From assembly GCF_005473905.2 (NCBI RefSeq), contig NZ_CP061336.1:1728501-1792500 (forward strand): a stretch of DNA of 64,000 bases, written 5' to 3'. Source of the stretch: Ruminiclostridium herbifermentans. GTDB taxonomy: Bacteria; Bacillota; Clostridia; Acetivibrionales; DSM-1351. Below the pieces are notes generated by a model, which saw only the letters and a list, made by a program, of their open reading frames with translations, had not been told where the DNA came from and did not search any database. Position 1 is the stretch's first letter; every line of letters begins with the position of its first letter. The position numbers were made by a program, and so were the translations under genes. Positions 35,928 to 46,463 of this stretch are shown here, in pieces.

Positions 35928-35984
35928 AGAGGAGGTGCGAAAGTCCATGTTTCAATAGGTTTTAATGATTACATGGACATAAAT
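35928..35984 (+). promoter_or_regulatory. Hairpin leader between Shine-Dalgarno and start codon of tlp
   Basis: AGAGGAGGT (35928-35936) is followed by GTCCATGT (35943-35950), a 20-nt loop, ACATGGAC (35971-35978) and ATAAAT before the ATG at 35985. The 8-bp stem is perfect. If it forms, the Shine-Dalgarno lies about 12 nt from the start. The ATG inside GTCCATG opens only ATG-TTT-CAA-TAG. The layout repeats that of the hydrolase leader at 34303-34369. Confidence 0.55.
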
Positions 35985-36197
35985 ATGAAGCAAACTAAAA
36001 ATCCAGATAACCGTGTAGCCGAAGAAGAAAGAGTTAAAACTAAAATTAATAAGACTATGCATAATGCTGAAGTTGCTAATGAAATACTTGAAAAAACAAA
36101 TGATGATTTATTGAAAAAAAGATTAATAGAAAAAAATTCTAGAAGGCAGGATGCTGTTAGGAAAATGAAAGAGGAGATAGATGAAGATAAAACTTGA
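35985..36197 (+). CDS. tlp: Small acid-soluble spore protein Tlp
   Basis: 70-aa highly charged, mostly helical protein of the spore Tlp family, found in the core of endospores. The KNPDNR opening, the KINKTMHNAEVANEILE helix and the closing RRQDAVRKMKEEIDEDK match Tlp proteins in order and length. The ATG at 35985 gives the family N-terminus; an in-frame ATG at 35973 is possible. Neither has an adjacent Shine-Dalgarno, because a hairpin separates them from AGAGGAGGT upstream. Expression should be late in sporulation in the forespore (known for the family; no sporulation promoter was identified here). Confidence 0.85.
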   Translation: MKQTKNPDNRVAEEERVKTKINKTMHNAEVANEILEKTNDDLLKKRLIEKNSRRQDAVRKMKEEIDEDKT

Positions 36198-36211
36198 GTT
36201 AAAATATAAAT

Positions 36212-36245
36212 AATGCTGTTTTGAATATAGAATCAGCATTTTCAA
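36212..36245 (+). terminator. Weak terminator after tlp
   Basis: AATGCTG (36212-36218) pairs with CAGCATT (36234-36240), followed by TTCAA. It starts 15 nt after the tlp stop codon. Confidence 0.45.
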
Positions 36246-36301
36246 TAGCGAGGTTTTAGTAATATATTTAGAAATAAAAATATTAATTTAATTTTTTGAA
36301 T

Positions 36302-36348
36302 AAGTATAGAAATAGCCAACATCTAAGTATGGAGCTATTTCTATACTT
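36302..36348. repeat. Perfect 15-bp hairpin
   Basis: AAGTATAGAAATAGC (36302-36316) is exactly complementary to GCTATTTCTATACTT (36334-36348), with a 17-nt loop. It could be a second terminator for tlp or a barrier before the pheST promoter; the sequence after it is only moderately T-rich. A 74-codon frame through it looks accidental. Confidence 0.6.
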
Positions 36349-36625
36349 TATCGGTGTCTTCTTAATTGCTATAAACTGCAATAAAACATATGCATTTTTT
36401 GAATTGCGACATTATTATCAAAGTTGTTTCATATTTATTTTTAGTTATAATACTTTTATACTTTTTTATTATGTTGATTATTTCCACATTCCCTTATTCA
36501 TCTGGCACTACTTTTTTTAGTAATTAGTTCATGTTTTAAGTATGTTAACAATTCTTAAAATATCTTTTCAAATCTTTTTATATTTTATGGTTATAGTGTA
36601 AAGTTGAAATAATAAAAATCCACTC

Positions 36626-36654
36626 TTGAATGTTTAAATTTATATTGCTATAAT
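36626..36654 (+). promoter_or_regulatory. Promoter of the pheST T-box transcript
   Basis: TTGAAT (36626-36631), a 17-nt spacer, and a perfect TATAAT (36649-36654). It lies about 65 nt upstream of the conserved T-box leader start. Confidence 0.75.
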
Positions 36655-36721
36655 AATCTACATATAACTGGTTGTAAAAAATACCGTTTTATTGAAAGCT
36701 GGTATGATAATTAAATAAATA

Positions 36722-37090
36722 AAGGCAATGATGGAGAAAAGTAAGCGAGAGCAGGATGTTGCAGAGATAAGGTATCATCGGCTGAAAGTACCTTTAACAG
36801 ACTACTTGCCCAAGTTCCCTCCGGAGCTGCAGCTTTGAACAGTATAGTGTATATTATATGATTTGATATTTTTGTCGAATAGTTATTGTTTTATCAAATT
36901 ATACACTGTATTAATGTAGGAGCTGCCGGTTAAAGCCGTTAAAATTACAAGAGTTTAGTTTATATAGTTTTGTTGCTTGAAATAATAATCAAGCTGTGTT
37001 TTAGTAAAACTTAACTATATTGCTGAAAAATCTGGGTGGTACCGCGAAAAATGCTTTCGTCCCTTTGTTGGGATGAAGGCTTTATTTTTT
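36722..37090 (+). ncRNA. T-box leader (tRNA-Phe sensing) with terminator
   Basis: A T-box riboswitch that reads uncharged tRNA and controls pheS-pheT by antitermination. Stem I carries the ggagaaaagtaa and gagag elements. The probable specifier codon is TTC (36815-36817, Phe), set before CCTCCGGAGC. The T-box bulge TGGGTGGTACCGCG lies at 37033-37046. An intrinsic terminator follows at 37053-37090: gctttcgtccc pairs with gggatgaaggc, then a T-run. The specifier position is my reading of Stem I, but the downstream genes make Phe all but certain. Bases 37091-37303 show no further element. Confidence 0.92.
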
Positions 37091-37303
37091 GTTTTCATTT
37101 GATTTGAAATTGAAAATGAAATTGAAAAAAACTCAACTTTAAGATTTTAGTTGTTGGTATTAATTGTTGGTTTTCAAACTTATTATTTAAAAATTGGTTC
37201 AAACCTAGAATATGGGAATTGGTCTATGTCAGGAACTTGCTGGATACTATGCTTATTAAGATTGTGGATATATATGGATATAATATGAAAGGAGATAATA
37301 GAC

Positions 37304-38335
37304 GTGATTGAGAAAATCAGTAATTTAAGGGATGCGGCTCTTAGCAAAATAAAAGCAGCTGCCACAAGTAATGAGGTTGAAGAACTTAGAGTAAAACTCT
37401 TAGGAAAAAAGGGTGAATTGACAGAAATGCTCAAGGATCTCAAGAACATGGCTATTGAAGAGAGAAAGCAGTTTGGTCAAGAGGCAAATGAGCTTAAAAA
37501 TGAATTGAGTGAATTATTGGAGGCAAAATTTAAGGAGATAAGTAATAATGATGTCAAAAAGTCATTGAGCAAGGGTTCAAGCTTTGATATTTCATTACCT
37601 GGTACAAAATTCCAAGTAGGTTCACTACATCCAGTTACTATTGTTCAAAAAGAAGTAGAAAAAATATTTACAGGTATGGGCTTTAATATAGTTGACGGAC
37701 CTGAGGTAGAAGAGGAGTTTTTCAACTTTGAGGCACTCAATATACCAAAAAACCATCCTGCCAGAGATATGCAAGATACTTACTGGCTTGAAAATGGCTC
37801 GCTGCTTAGAACTCATACTTCACCATGTCAGGTAAGAGCTATGCAAAAATACGGAGCACCACTTAAGGTAATAGCTCCTGGCAGATGCTTCAGAAATGAA
37901 AGCACTGATGCTTCACATGAAAATACTTTCTTCCAGCTTGAAGGAATGATGATAGATAAAAATGTTTCTATTGCAAACTTAATATATGTAATGAAAATAC
38001 TGCTGTCAGAGATATTCAAAAGAGATGTTAAGGTTAGATTAAGACCTGGATTTTTCCCATTTGTTGAACCTGGCTTTGAATTGGATCTTAACTGTATGAT
38101 ATGTGGTGGTTCTGGTTGTCCTACTTGTAAACATTCAGGTTGGATAGAATTGTTACCTTGTGGAATGGTTCATCCGAATGTTCTGCGTGCAGGAGGTATT
38201 GACCCTGAAGAATATACGGGCTTTGCTTTTGGTGTAGGATTGACAAGACTTGCAATGATGAAATATGGAATCAGTGACATTCGTATTCTCAACTCGGGAG
38301 ATTTGAGAGCAATGGAACAATTTTCGGTAAGATAG
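37304..38335 (+). CDS. pheS: Phenylalanine--tRNA ligase alpha subunit
   Basis: 343-aa class II aminoacyl-tRNA synthetase catalytic subunit that, as an alpha2-beta2 complex with PheT, charges tRNA-Phe. An N-terminal coiled coil (~1-90) precedes the catalytic core, with motif 2 (PGRCFRNESTDASHENTFFQLEG) and motif 3 (GFAFGVGLTRLAMMKYGI). A CMICGGSGCPTC cysteine cluster, common in this family, lies near residue 265. GTG start at 37304 with aaaggagat before it. Controlled by the T-box upstream and followed at 12 nt by pheT. Confidence 0.97.
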   Translation: MIEKISNLRDAALSKIKAAATSNEVEELRVKLLGKKGELTEMLKDLKNMAIEERKQFGQEANELKNELSELLEAKFKEISNNDVKKSLSKGSSFDISLPGTKFQVGSLHPVTIVQKEVEKIFTGMGFNIVDGPEVEEEFFNFEALNIPKNHPARDMQDTYWLENGSLLRTHTSPCQVRAMQKYGAPLKVIAPGRCFRNESTDASHENTFFQLEGMMIDKNVSIANLIYVMKILLSEIFKRDVKVRLRPGFFPFVEPGFELDLNCMICGGSGCPTCKHSGWIELLPCGMVHPNVLRAGGIDPEEYTGFAFGVGLTRLAMMKYGISDIRILNSGDLRAMEQFSVR

Positions 38336-38347
38336 GGGGAAAGTAAA

Positions 38348-40729
38348 TTGAAAATTTCATTAAATTGGATAAAGGATTATGTTAATTTAGATGGTATAGA
38401 TATAAAAGAACTTTGGTATAGATTCACAATGTCTACAGCAGAAGTTGAAGATGTAGAATTTGTTGGTCAGGACATTCAGAATGTTGTAGTTGGCAAGGTA
38501 ATCAGCGTTGTTCCACATCCAGAGTCTAAAAAGCTTAAAATTACTCAAGTTGATTCAGGTGACGGAATACTGCAAGTAGTATGCGGAGCTCCAAATGTTA
38601 CAGAAGGCATTTTAGTTCCATTAGCAAAAATAGGCGGTTCTGTTAAAAAGCTTCCTAAGCTTGGAAAAGTGAAATTGGTAGGGGTAGAAAGCTATGGTAT
38701 GCTTTGTTCAGCTCAAGAATTGGGCATTAGCGATGACCACAGTGGACTTTTGATTTTAGAAGGAGATTATGCACCAGGTACAGACATTAAATCTATAATT
38801 GATATTGATGATGTTATTATAGAGATAGACAATAAATCTCTAACAAACAGACCAGATTTATGGGGACATTATGGTATTGCGCGTGAAATTGCAGCTATTT
38901 ATGGCAGAGAACTAAAGCCAATGCAACTAGACAGCTTAGCTGGTTCAGAGGGTAAGGATAAAGTTGATATTAATGTTGAAGATACAGAAAAATGTCTCAG
39001 ATATTCCAGCATAAAAATAGATGGAGCCACTAATTTACAAACATCAATGAACATGAAGGTAAGACTGTTTTACTGTGGAATGAGACCAATTTCACCATTA
39101 GTTGATTTGACCAACTACTTAATGCTTGAACTTGGACAGCCAATGCACGCATTTGACAGCAGACAGGTGGAAAGCGGAATTGTTGTTAGGTCTACAAAAG
39201 AACCTACTCTGTTCAAGACACTTGACGGCACTGAAAGAAATTTGCCTGAGGATGTATTGCTTATTTGTAATAAGGAAAGACCAGTAGCTATAGCTGGTAT
39301 TATGGGGGGAGAAAACTCCGAAGTGTTGGAGGACACAACATCTATTTTACTAGAATCGGCTACATTTGATGGTCCTTCAATAAGAAAGGGTTCAACAAAA
39401 ATTGGACTTCGTACTGAGGCAAGTGCTCGTTATGAAAAGTGCCTTGACCCTAATATTACAGTTACTGCAATTCAACGATTTGTTAAACTGTTAAAGGATA
39501 TGAACCCAAATATTAATTTTGCTTCAGCTTTATCTGATGTTTATTGCCAAAAGCTAGAGCCGATTGACATCACAATTACAAAGCCTTATATTGACAGGTA
39601 TATTGGAAACGACCTACCTCAAGAAAAAATGGTTGAAATATTGAGATCATTGGAATTCAAAGTGGATGTTGAGGGTGATACTTTCAAAATAAAAGTCCCA
39701 ACCTTCAGAGCAACAAAGGATATTACAATGAAGGTTGATATTATAGAAGAAATCACTAGAATATATGGCTATGATAATATAGTTCCACAAACCTTGGATA
39801 TCGCTTTAAAGCCTCTTGAATATAACGAGGATAGGCTTTTAGACCACAAAATTAAAGAACTGCTTTCTGAGAGATTTGGTGCAAGCGAGGTAATGAGTTA
39901 TATTTGGTATGACAATACCTATAATGCCAAGATGGGAATTGAAACTAATGGACAGGTAAAAATTCTGAATCCACAAGCACAGGACGCTAACACCTTAAGG
40001 GAAAGCATGGTTCCTTGTATGTTGGGCTTTGCTGAGAAAAATGAAAAGGTATATGAGGAATTTTCTATTTTTGAAATTGGAAGTGTATTTACTGCTGCAA
40101 ATCCAAAGGAAAAATGTGAACAACACAAAAATGTTTGTATATTGCTAGGAAGTAAGATTAAGAGTGAAGATGAATTGTTCTATGATTTGAAGGGAATAAT
40201 GACTTATTTAGCTAAGACCTTAAAAAATATTACACCTGAGTTTACTGCATGTACAAGTGCATTTAATTGGGTTCATCCAATGAAATCTGTTGATATAAGT
40301 TATAATGGTAAGTTAATGGGTTATATAAGTGTAGTGCATCCTTCAATTAAGAAGAATATCGGTAAAAAGATAAATGTAGCAGTATTGGAAATAAACAGAG
40401 AACTTCTGCAAGCTATAGACTATGCTTCAATTAAATATAAGGATTTATCAAAATTCCCTGAAGTTAAGCTTGACTACAGCTTCTTAGTTGATAATGGAGT
40501 TACATTTGACAAGCTGGTTGAAGATATTCGCGGATTTAAGTCTGAACTTTTAAATAGCTTTGAGTTTGTGACCATTTATACAGGCAAAGGCTTACCAGAA
40601 GGCAAGAAGAGTATGACCTTCAGATTTGTTATAGGCTCTAACGAAAAGACTCTTACCAGCGATGAAATAAATGGATTTGCGAAGAGTATAATAGATTATA
40701 TGGCTGGATTGGGCTATACGTTGAGATAA
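38348..40729 (+). CDS. pheT: Phenylalanine--tRNA ligase beta subunit
   Basis: 793-aa partner of PheS. Domains in order: OB-fold tRNA-binding domain (~40-150, VVGKVISVVPHPESKKLKITQVD), B3/B4 editing region (~215-390), B5 DNA-binding-like domain (~405-475), a catalytic-like core, and the C-terminal FDX-ACB anticodon-binding domain (~700-793, KFPEVKLDYSFLVD). TTG start at 38348 after gataggggga, so initiation is by a rare codon at ideal spacing, common for pheT. Length is normal (about 790-800 aa). Confidence 0.97.
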   Translation: MKISLNWIKDYVNLDGIDIKELWYRFTMSTAEVEDVEFVGQDIQNVVVGKVISVVPHPESKKLKITQVDSGDGILQVVCGAPNVTEGILVPLAKIGGSVKKLPKLGKVKLVGVESYGMLCSAQELGISDDHSGLLILEGDYAPGTDIKSIIDIDDVIIEIDNKSLTNRPDLWGHYGIAREIAAIYGRELKPMQLDSLAGSEGKDKVDINVEDTEKCLRYSSIKIDGATNLQTSMNMKVRLFYCGMRPISPLVDLTNYLMLELGQPMHAFDSRQVESGIVVRSTKEPTLFKTLDGTERNLPEDVLLICNKERPVAIAGIMGGENSEVLEDTTSILLESATFDGPSIRKGSTKIGLRTEASARYEKCLDPNITVTAIQRFVKLLKDMNPNINFASALSDVYCQKLEPIDITITKPYIDRYIGNDLPQEKMVEILRSLEFKVDVEGDTFKIKVPTFRATKDITMKVDIIEEITRIYGYDNIVPQTLDIALKPLEYNEDRLLDHKIKELLSERFGASEVMSYIWYDNTYNAKMGIETNGQVKILNPQAQDANTLRESMVPCMLGFAEKNEKVYEEFSIFEIGSVFTAANPKEKCEQHKNVCILLGSKIKSEDELFYDLKGIMTYLAKTLKNITPEFTACTSAFNWVHPMKSVDISYNGKLMGYISVVHPSIKKNIGKKINVAVLEINRELLQAIDYASIKYKDLSKFPEVKLDYSFLVDNGVTFDKLVEDIRGFKSELLNSFEFVTIYTGKGLPEGKKSMTFRFVIGSNEKTLTSDEINGFAKSIIDYMAGLGYTLR

Positions 40730-40841
40730 CAGAAGAAAAAATATAAAATTATTTGAATAAAAATCATATCTCAAATGGCACTTAAATGTTTTACGTTAGG
40801 TAGAAATATAAATATGTATTGATAAAAATACTAGGTTTTAA

Positions 40842-40890
40842 AAAGCCTCTAAAAGATTAGTGATTAATACATCATTTAGAGGCTTTCTAG
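40842..40890 (+). terminator. Intrinsic terminator of pheST
   Basis: AAAGCCTCTAAA (40842-40853) pairs with TTTAGAGGCTTT (40875-40886), 12 bp, followed by a short T-rich tail. It lies 113 nt after the pheT stop. Confidence 0.8.
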
Positions 40891-40981
40891 TTATTTGAAA
40901 TTAACTATTATAGAATTAACTACTATGAGAATAACTACTATAGAATAACTACCCTTAGTTGAAAATCTCCAGTATCAAAAT

Positions 40982-43780
40982 TTATCTTACTGTCCAAACT
41001 TTGTCTGATAAATACATGTTACCTGAATAATCTGAAATATTATTAACTTGTCTTACTGTTGTTTTTGCTGGAGTATTGTCTTTATTTGCTTTTATAGATA
41101 ATACTACTTCATTTTTATTTACAGCATTTGAAATAGATGTTACAGTATATCCCTCAACCTCAAAAGTCAAAACAGAAAGAGAAAATTCTAAAATTGGTTC
41201 GCTAAAGGTTATAGTTATTGTTCCAGTTGTATTTTTTGATACTTTGCCATCAATCATAGAAGTCAAAATATTTCCTGATAAAACAACCTTTTCTACCGGT
41301 TCTGTTAAAGAATTTGAATCATGGTCATAGGTGATAATTTCTGGAGCAACCATGTCATTAATGGAAATAGATTGTGATGGAGTCAATTTAGTTCCTAAAA
41401 CTGACTTTGAATTGCAGTTTTCTTTGGTAATTACTGATACAACAGAACCATTGTATTTTACATCAGCGCTAAGTTCTTTATTAAGAACTATTACTACTTC
41501 AGTTTTATCATTGTCGTTATTTATCAGTGACTCAATTTCTGCCACAAGTATTGTATTGTTGGTAACTCCAGCAAATGAAATGTCATTTGTACTAAACGTT
41601 TGTAGCACTCTGTTGAAAGTAACCTTAACTTTGTTTTTTGCTATTAAATCTATTGATTCTACCATTACTGTTTCTTCTTCTATATCCTTTATATAAACAG
41701 GCGCTATTGAGTTATACAATCTATTTCCTTTTAAGTCCATAATAGGTGCTAGCATGACGCTGGGCGAATTAACTGTTTTTGACAAATCAATTAGAACTGA
41801 CCTGTCTGATATTTTAGAAACTGTATCACCAGCTCCTAAAGAGGCAAAAATAGCACCAGAAGTTATAGCAACCTTGTAACTAGATTTGTCAAGCATCTGG
41901 GTTTCGTTCATTGGTTCGCTGAAGTATATAAATATTTTGCCTTCAGTATTATTGGTAAAGGATTTATTTACTTCTAGCGATGGAGTTGAATGTTCACCAT
42001 TAGTATATGTTAATTGAATATCTGAAGTTGTTTTGTTTCCAGAAATGTCTTCTGCATTTCTAATAACTATCCTATACTTAGTATTATCACGAAGACCTTT
42101 TGGTAAATATAAATTCACACTTTTACCATCATTGCTTAATGAAGGTACAAAGGATACAGTAGTGTAATAGTCAAAGGTTGTGAAGTCATAATTTGCGGAG
42201 TTCTCTGCAAAATCTTTACTTACTTTTTCATTAAAGAATATTGTGTAAGTGTTATTATTAATCAAAACAGAATCTATAACTTTTGGTGGGTTTTTTTCAG
42301 GTGCTACATCAGCAACCAGAGTCTGGTCTGGAACATATTCACCAAATATATTAAACATTTTACAGCTTGGGTCGGTGCTGTTTACCAAAAATAAATCAGT
42401 TGTACCCATAGGAATTTTGTTAGGAAATTCAAATGTAATTTCATTTACAAATGTTCCTTTGTTTATAGAAACTGGGGTTGACATATTAGCTGCAATAGTT
42501 TTATCTGTATGGAATAGTTTTAAGTCTGATGCGGTTACTGGTTTTGAAAAGCTTAATGTTACCATATCTTCATCGGCTTTTTCGACACTAACCTGTGAAG
42601 ATGTATCTCCTGTTTTTACATAATTAAATGTGGCTTCACAGTTGGATAGTATGTTGCCTGCATAGTCCTGAATAGGATTTTCGGTTATAGAGCTATTTAT
42701 ATTAACCTTTATGGTACCTTCAGAAAGAGCTTCTGATAAGTTCAGAATTATAGTGCTTCCTATTAATTCTGCACTTTGTACGGTATATGTATAAGCTTCC
42801 AAAAGTTTAATACCTGTAGATGTTAAATCCTCAACATACGCTGGTTTTAAATAATTAACTCTAAAGTTTTCGGTATTAAGGAAGTTGTTATTTGTGCCAT
42901 CATAAACAGGTTCTGAGAAAGGAATTTTTATTGTTTTTTCACCAATTACTTCTGGGTTTTTAAATGTTGCTATTTCCAAATCCTCTACTTTAACATTAAA
43001 TTCCATATTGTTAGCTTGTTCAGAGCCATCAATAAACTTAATTCCTTTCTTAACAGTAATCTTTGCTATTGTAAGGTTAGTCAGTTTGTCACTTATCTTA
43101 TTGTTTAGTGTAATGACTGCAGTTTTTGTAGGCTCATCATAAATTACAGCACCTTGAGCAAGACTAATAACATCAGTACCCTTATCCTTTATTTCATAAA
43201 AGTTTATATCCTCGACTGACGACTTACTCATTTCTTTATTGAATACTATTTGTATTTGCTTTGCATTTATTGCGGTTACTGAATCTACAGCCTGAGAAGG
43301 CTTAGGAGTAGGTGATGGCGTAGATGAATATGTAGAAATCTGAGTATAGCCAGAAAAGCTTCCTGTAAGCCTTGGTATAATATTTCCATTTGAATCTTTG
43401 ATATTAATTAATTCTACATTGTAACTTTTTTTTGGTACCTGTGTGCCTGTTTTTATTATCAATTTAGTACCTGTAGAAGTTACAGAGTATATTTTTAATT
43501 TATTGTTTTCATTACCTGCTTCATATATTAATATATTGCTATTGCTGATTGACTTAAGCTCTGTATTTAAATAAACTGCTATTTCTATTTCGCTAACAGA
43601 AAGAATTTCATTGATTTTCACAGAAATAGTTTCTTTAGGTGTATCTGTATTATCTGTTTTTTCAACAGTATCATACCCTAGTGATTTCGCAATATCTGCG
43701 TTAACAGCACCATCATTTATTAAAAGTTGAATTAAGGTCTCACTTTGACCATTAATTTTGGTACTTAGAGCTGTATTCAT
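40982..43780 (-). pseudogene. Headless SLH/Ig-like surface protein (C-terminal part)
   Basis: 932-codon frame encoding a chain of bacterial Ig-like (SbsA-type) domains, with a Pro/Ser/Thr linker (STPSPTPKP) near residue 165. It has no signal peptide: the frame starts abruptly at YMNTALSTKING, which matches the end of an SLH repeat in the paralogue at 43769 on the other strand (YMNAALNAKING). The first 145 residues and later repeats are clear relatives of that paralogue (e.g. SSVEDINFYEI, AVITLNNKIS). A secreted S-layer-like function is expected for the complete protein, but in this arrangement the fragment lacks its export and SLH anchoring region. The ATG at 43780 abuts the ATGTAG rearrangement point. 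No ribosome binding site is seen. Confidence 0.75.
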
Positions 43781-46177
43781 GTAGGTTTCTGTTATTCAAA
43801 CAACATTGTTTCAGGCTATAGTGATGAATTATTCGGTTCTAAGGATAAAATTACAGAACAGTCTTATTTGGTTTTGCTTTTAAAGCTATTAAAATATGAT
43901 GATATTAAATGGAATAGCAATGTCTTTAAAAAAGCCTATGAAGCAGGTCTTGCAGCTGATACCTCCTATTTGTCAAAAACAAAGGATTCTGATAGCAGCT
44001 TTACTAGAGGTGATGCCGCAATTTATATGAATGCTGCTTTAAATGCAAAAATAAACGGAGAAAATAACACTCTAATTCAAACCCTAATTAATGAAGGTGC
44101 CATAAACGCTGATATTGCAAAGTCTCTGGGATATGAAACCGAATCTAATTCCCAAGAATTTATCAATTCTATAAAATCCTTAAATGCAAAGCAGCTTCAA
44201 GTAGTATTCAGTACTCCTATGGATAAATCATCAGTTGAGGATATTAACTATTATGAAATAAGGAATAAAGGAACAGAAGTAATTAAGCTTGCCCAAGGTG
44301 CTGTTAATTATAATGAACTCAAACAAACGGCAGTTATTACACTTAACAATAAAATTAGTGATAGGTTGTCTAACCTAACAACTGCTAAGGTTATAATAAA
44401 AAAAGGATTAAAAGCACCTAACGAAAATGTACTAGCTAAGAATCTTGAATATAATGTAAAGGTTGAAGATTTTGAAAGTCCTAAACTTATAAGTATAGAA
44501 AAATTAGATGAAAAAACTATTGAACTTATTTTCTCTGAACCTATTTATGATGGTAATAATTCTGACACTCTTTCTTCTGTAGAAAATTTTACTGTTTATT
44601 CTCACTATAAGGAATATACAATCAGTAAAGCTACACTATCTGGTAACATAATTTCTCTTTCTTTATCAGAAAGTTTGGAAAACACTACTATATTTGTAAG
44701 ATTTCAAAATAATACTCTAAGTACAACTAATATAATTAGAGATTATGCTGAAAATAGCGTAAAAGATAACACTTATTCATTCGTATTAGAAAATAAAATA
44801 ACTCAACCAGATGTTATTTCAGTCAGATCAACTAATTTAAAACAGATTCAAATTGATTTTAACATGGCGATGGATAAAGACTCAATTCAAAATATAGATT
44901 TTTATGAAATAAAAGATAATTTGGGAAATACTATATCTATTTCACCTGACTCAATAAAAGCCGAAGATATAAAAACAGCACTTATTACATTAAATGATAC
45001 TAAATTAAAAGGAATAACTGTAAAGGTAACGGTAAAAAATGGAATTAGAGCAGAAAATGGTCAAACAATTTCCAAAGATAAAGACTTCTTTGTCACTATA
45101 TTGGATAATTTCACACCATTTATTTCAAGTGCAGAAATAATTGGTGAAAAAACTTTTCAACTCATTTTCTCAGAACCAGTTTATGACGGAACTAATTCCG
45201 ACTCACTTAATCCTGAAAACTTCCGCATAACTCATAATACTGATTCAGATGAAAAAACCCCTATTACCAAAGAACTCAAAGTAAAAAGTGCAAAGCTGTC
45301 TGATAATATTATAACGCTTACATTAGATGAAGCCCTGCCTGAAGGAATGTGCATTGTTACGGTGAATGCTGCAAGTACCGATGCTCCTAATGCTATCCAG
45401 GATTATGCAGGCAAAAAAGTTCCTTCCTCAAAATTTGCCTTTAACTACATAAAAGAAGTTAAAGTGAGGGTTCTCTCTTTAAATAAAATAGAAGTTAAAT
45501 TTCCTATAGAGGTGGATAGTGTATATGCAAAAAACATAGCTTTTTATGAAGTAAAAGATAAGGGGACTGACTTAATTTCTGCTATTCCTGGCGGTATCAC
45601 TTACAGTAAAGATTACTCAACGTTTTCAAATATTTACGACATTGAAAAAAAACAGATATCAAACCAATTACCAGAAAATGCTTCCTATCATATCACAAGT
45701 AATAATTATACGGTAATTACTTTAAGTAAAAACCTAACTATAGGAACAACTGCAAAATTACTAATTAAAAAGGGTATTAAAACTGCAAACGGCGAAACAT
45801 TATTCGAAGATACAGAAATTGAATTCCCTGTATCAGATACAGTACAACCTAAGATTATAAGTTATGAAGTAATAGGAGAACAAAAAATCAAATTAACTTT
45901 ATCAGAACCAGTTCAGACTAACACTAATAACAATATTCTTGATAATACAATCTTCGATGTTGGAAATTATAAAACCAACAAGGTAAAATACAATGTTGAT
46001 ATAATCAGCGATATTATTACTATTGATTCTATTAAAAATAAAGATTATGAATCTGAAATAATTAATTATACCGCACCAAATAAAATATACACATATTTCG
46101 TAAGTAGGGCTGAATTATCGGGTAACACCATAACTCTACATATGGGGCAAACCAATCTGTTTCAGCAACATCTTTAA
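43769..46177 (+). pseudogene. Inverted middle part of an SLH/Ig-like surface protein
   Basis: Plus-strand frame open from 43769. It starts in mid-SLH-domain (GFCYSNNIVSGYSDELFGS from 43784) with no start codon or ribosome binding site, continues through SLH residues to YMNAALNAKING and then several Ig-like repeats. It ends at ITLHM, after which it runs into the reverse complement of the N-terminal fragment at 46142 and stops at 46177. Flipping 43779-46141 joins it in frame to the signal-peptide/SLH fragment, giving WFAPYVGFCYSNNIVSGYSD, a normal SLH core. It is therefore the displaced body of the gene that begins at 46454. Confidence 0.8.
43779..46141. other. Inverted DNA segment bounded by ATGTAG / CTACAT
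   Basis: The left edge holds ATGTAG (43779-43784) and the right edge its reverse complement CTACAT (46136-46141). Inversion at these 6-bp sites rebuilds a perfect in-frame SLH repeat at the right-hand junction. The left-hand junction is not restored: the body would then end after about ten novel codons. No recombinase gene lies nearby. Confidence 0.65.
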
Positions 46178-46454
46178 ATTTAGTTTTCTTTAAGGTGTCT
46201 TTGTTTTTCTGTATGTACTCATTTTTGCCCATTAATTTTGCTATAAAAGTCATGGCTTCTGTTCTTTTCAGAGTGCTGTCAATATTGTAATTGCCATTGC
46301 CGTCACCTGATAGAAGTCCTAATTTATTTAAGCTATCGCAAATTGAAGCTAAAGAATTATCTGTTTGCTGTGCATTAATTTGAACTGAGTAGGACAAGAA
46401 AATGCTTATTATAAGAAAAAAGGGTACTATTTTTTTGCTTGTTGTGTACCACAT
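46062..46454 (-). pseudogene. N-terminal fragment (signal peptide and SLH) of the surface protein
   Basis: A Sec signal peptide (MWYTTSKKIVPFFLIISIFLSYSVQINA, cleaved near the last Ala) is followed by SLH-type sequence: DSLNKLGLLSGDGNGNYN, KRTEAMTFIAKLM and TKFKDVAETDWFAPYV. The genuine part ends at 46142; the next 20-odd residues to 46062 (ELWCYPIIQPYLR...) are read from the inverted segment and make no sense as SLH. ATG at 46454 is chosen because aaggag (46464-46470 complement) sits at proper spacing; an ATG at 46463 touches the binding site. In this orientation the locus makes only a short secreted stub. Confidence 0.8.
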
Positions 46455-46463
46455 AAAAATCAT

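Noticed and set aside
36296-36520. 74-codon hydrophobic frame as a membrane protein
   Set aside because: It crosses a perfect 15-bp hairpin, starts without a binding site, and its hydrophobicity follows from T-rich DNA.
43769-46177. Ordinary independent plus-strand gene
   Set aside because: It starts inside an SLH repeat with no start signal, and its end is the reverse complement of the neighbouring N-terminal fragment.
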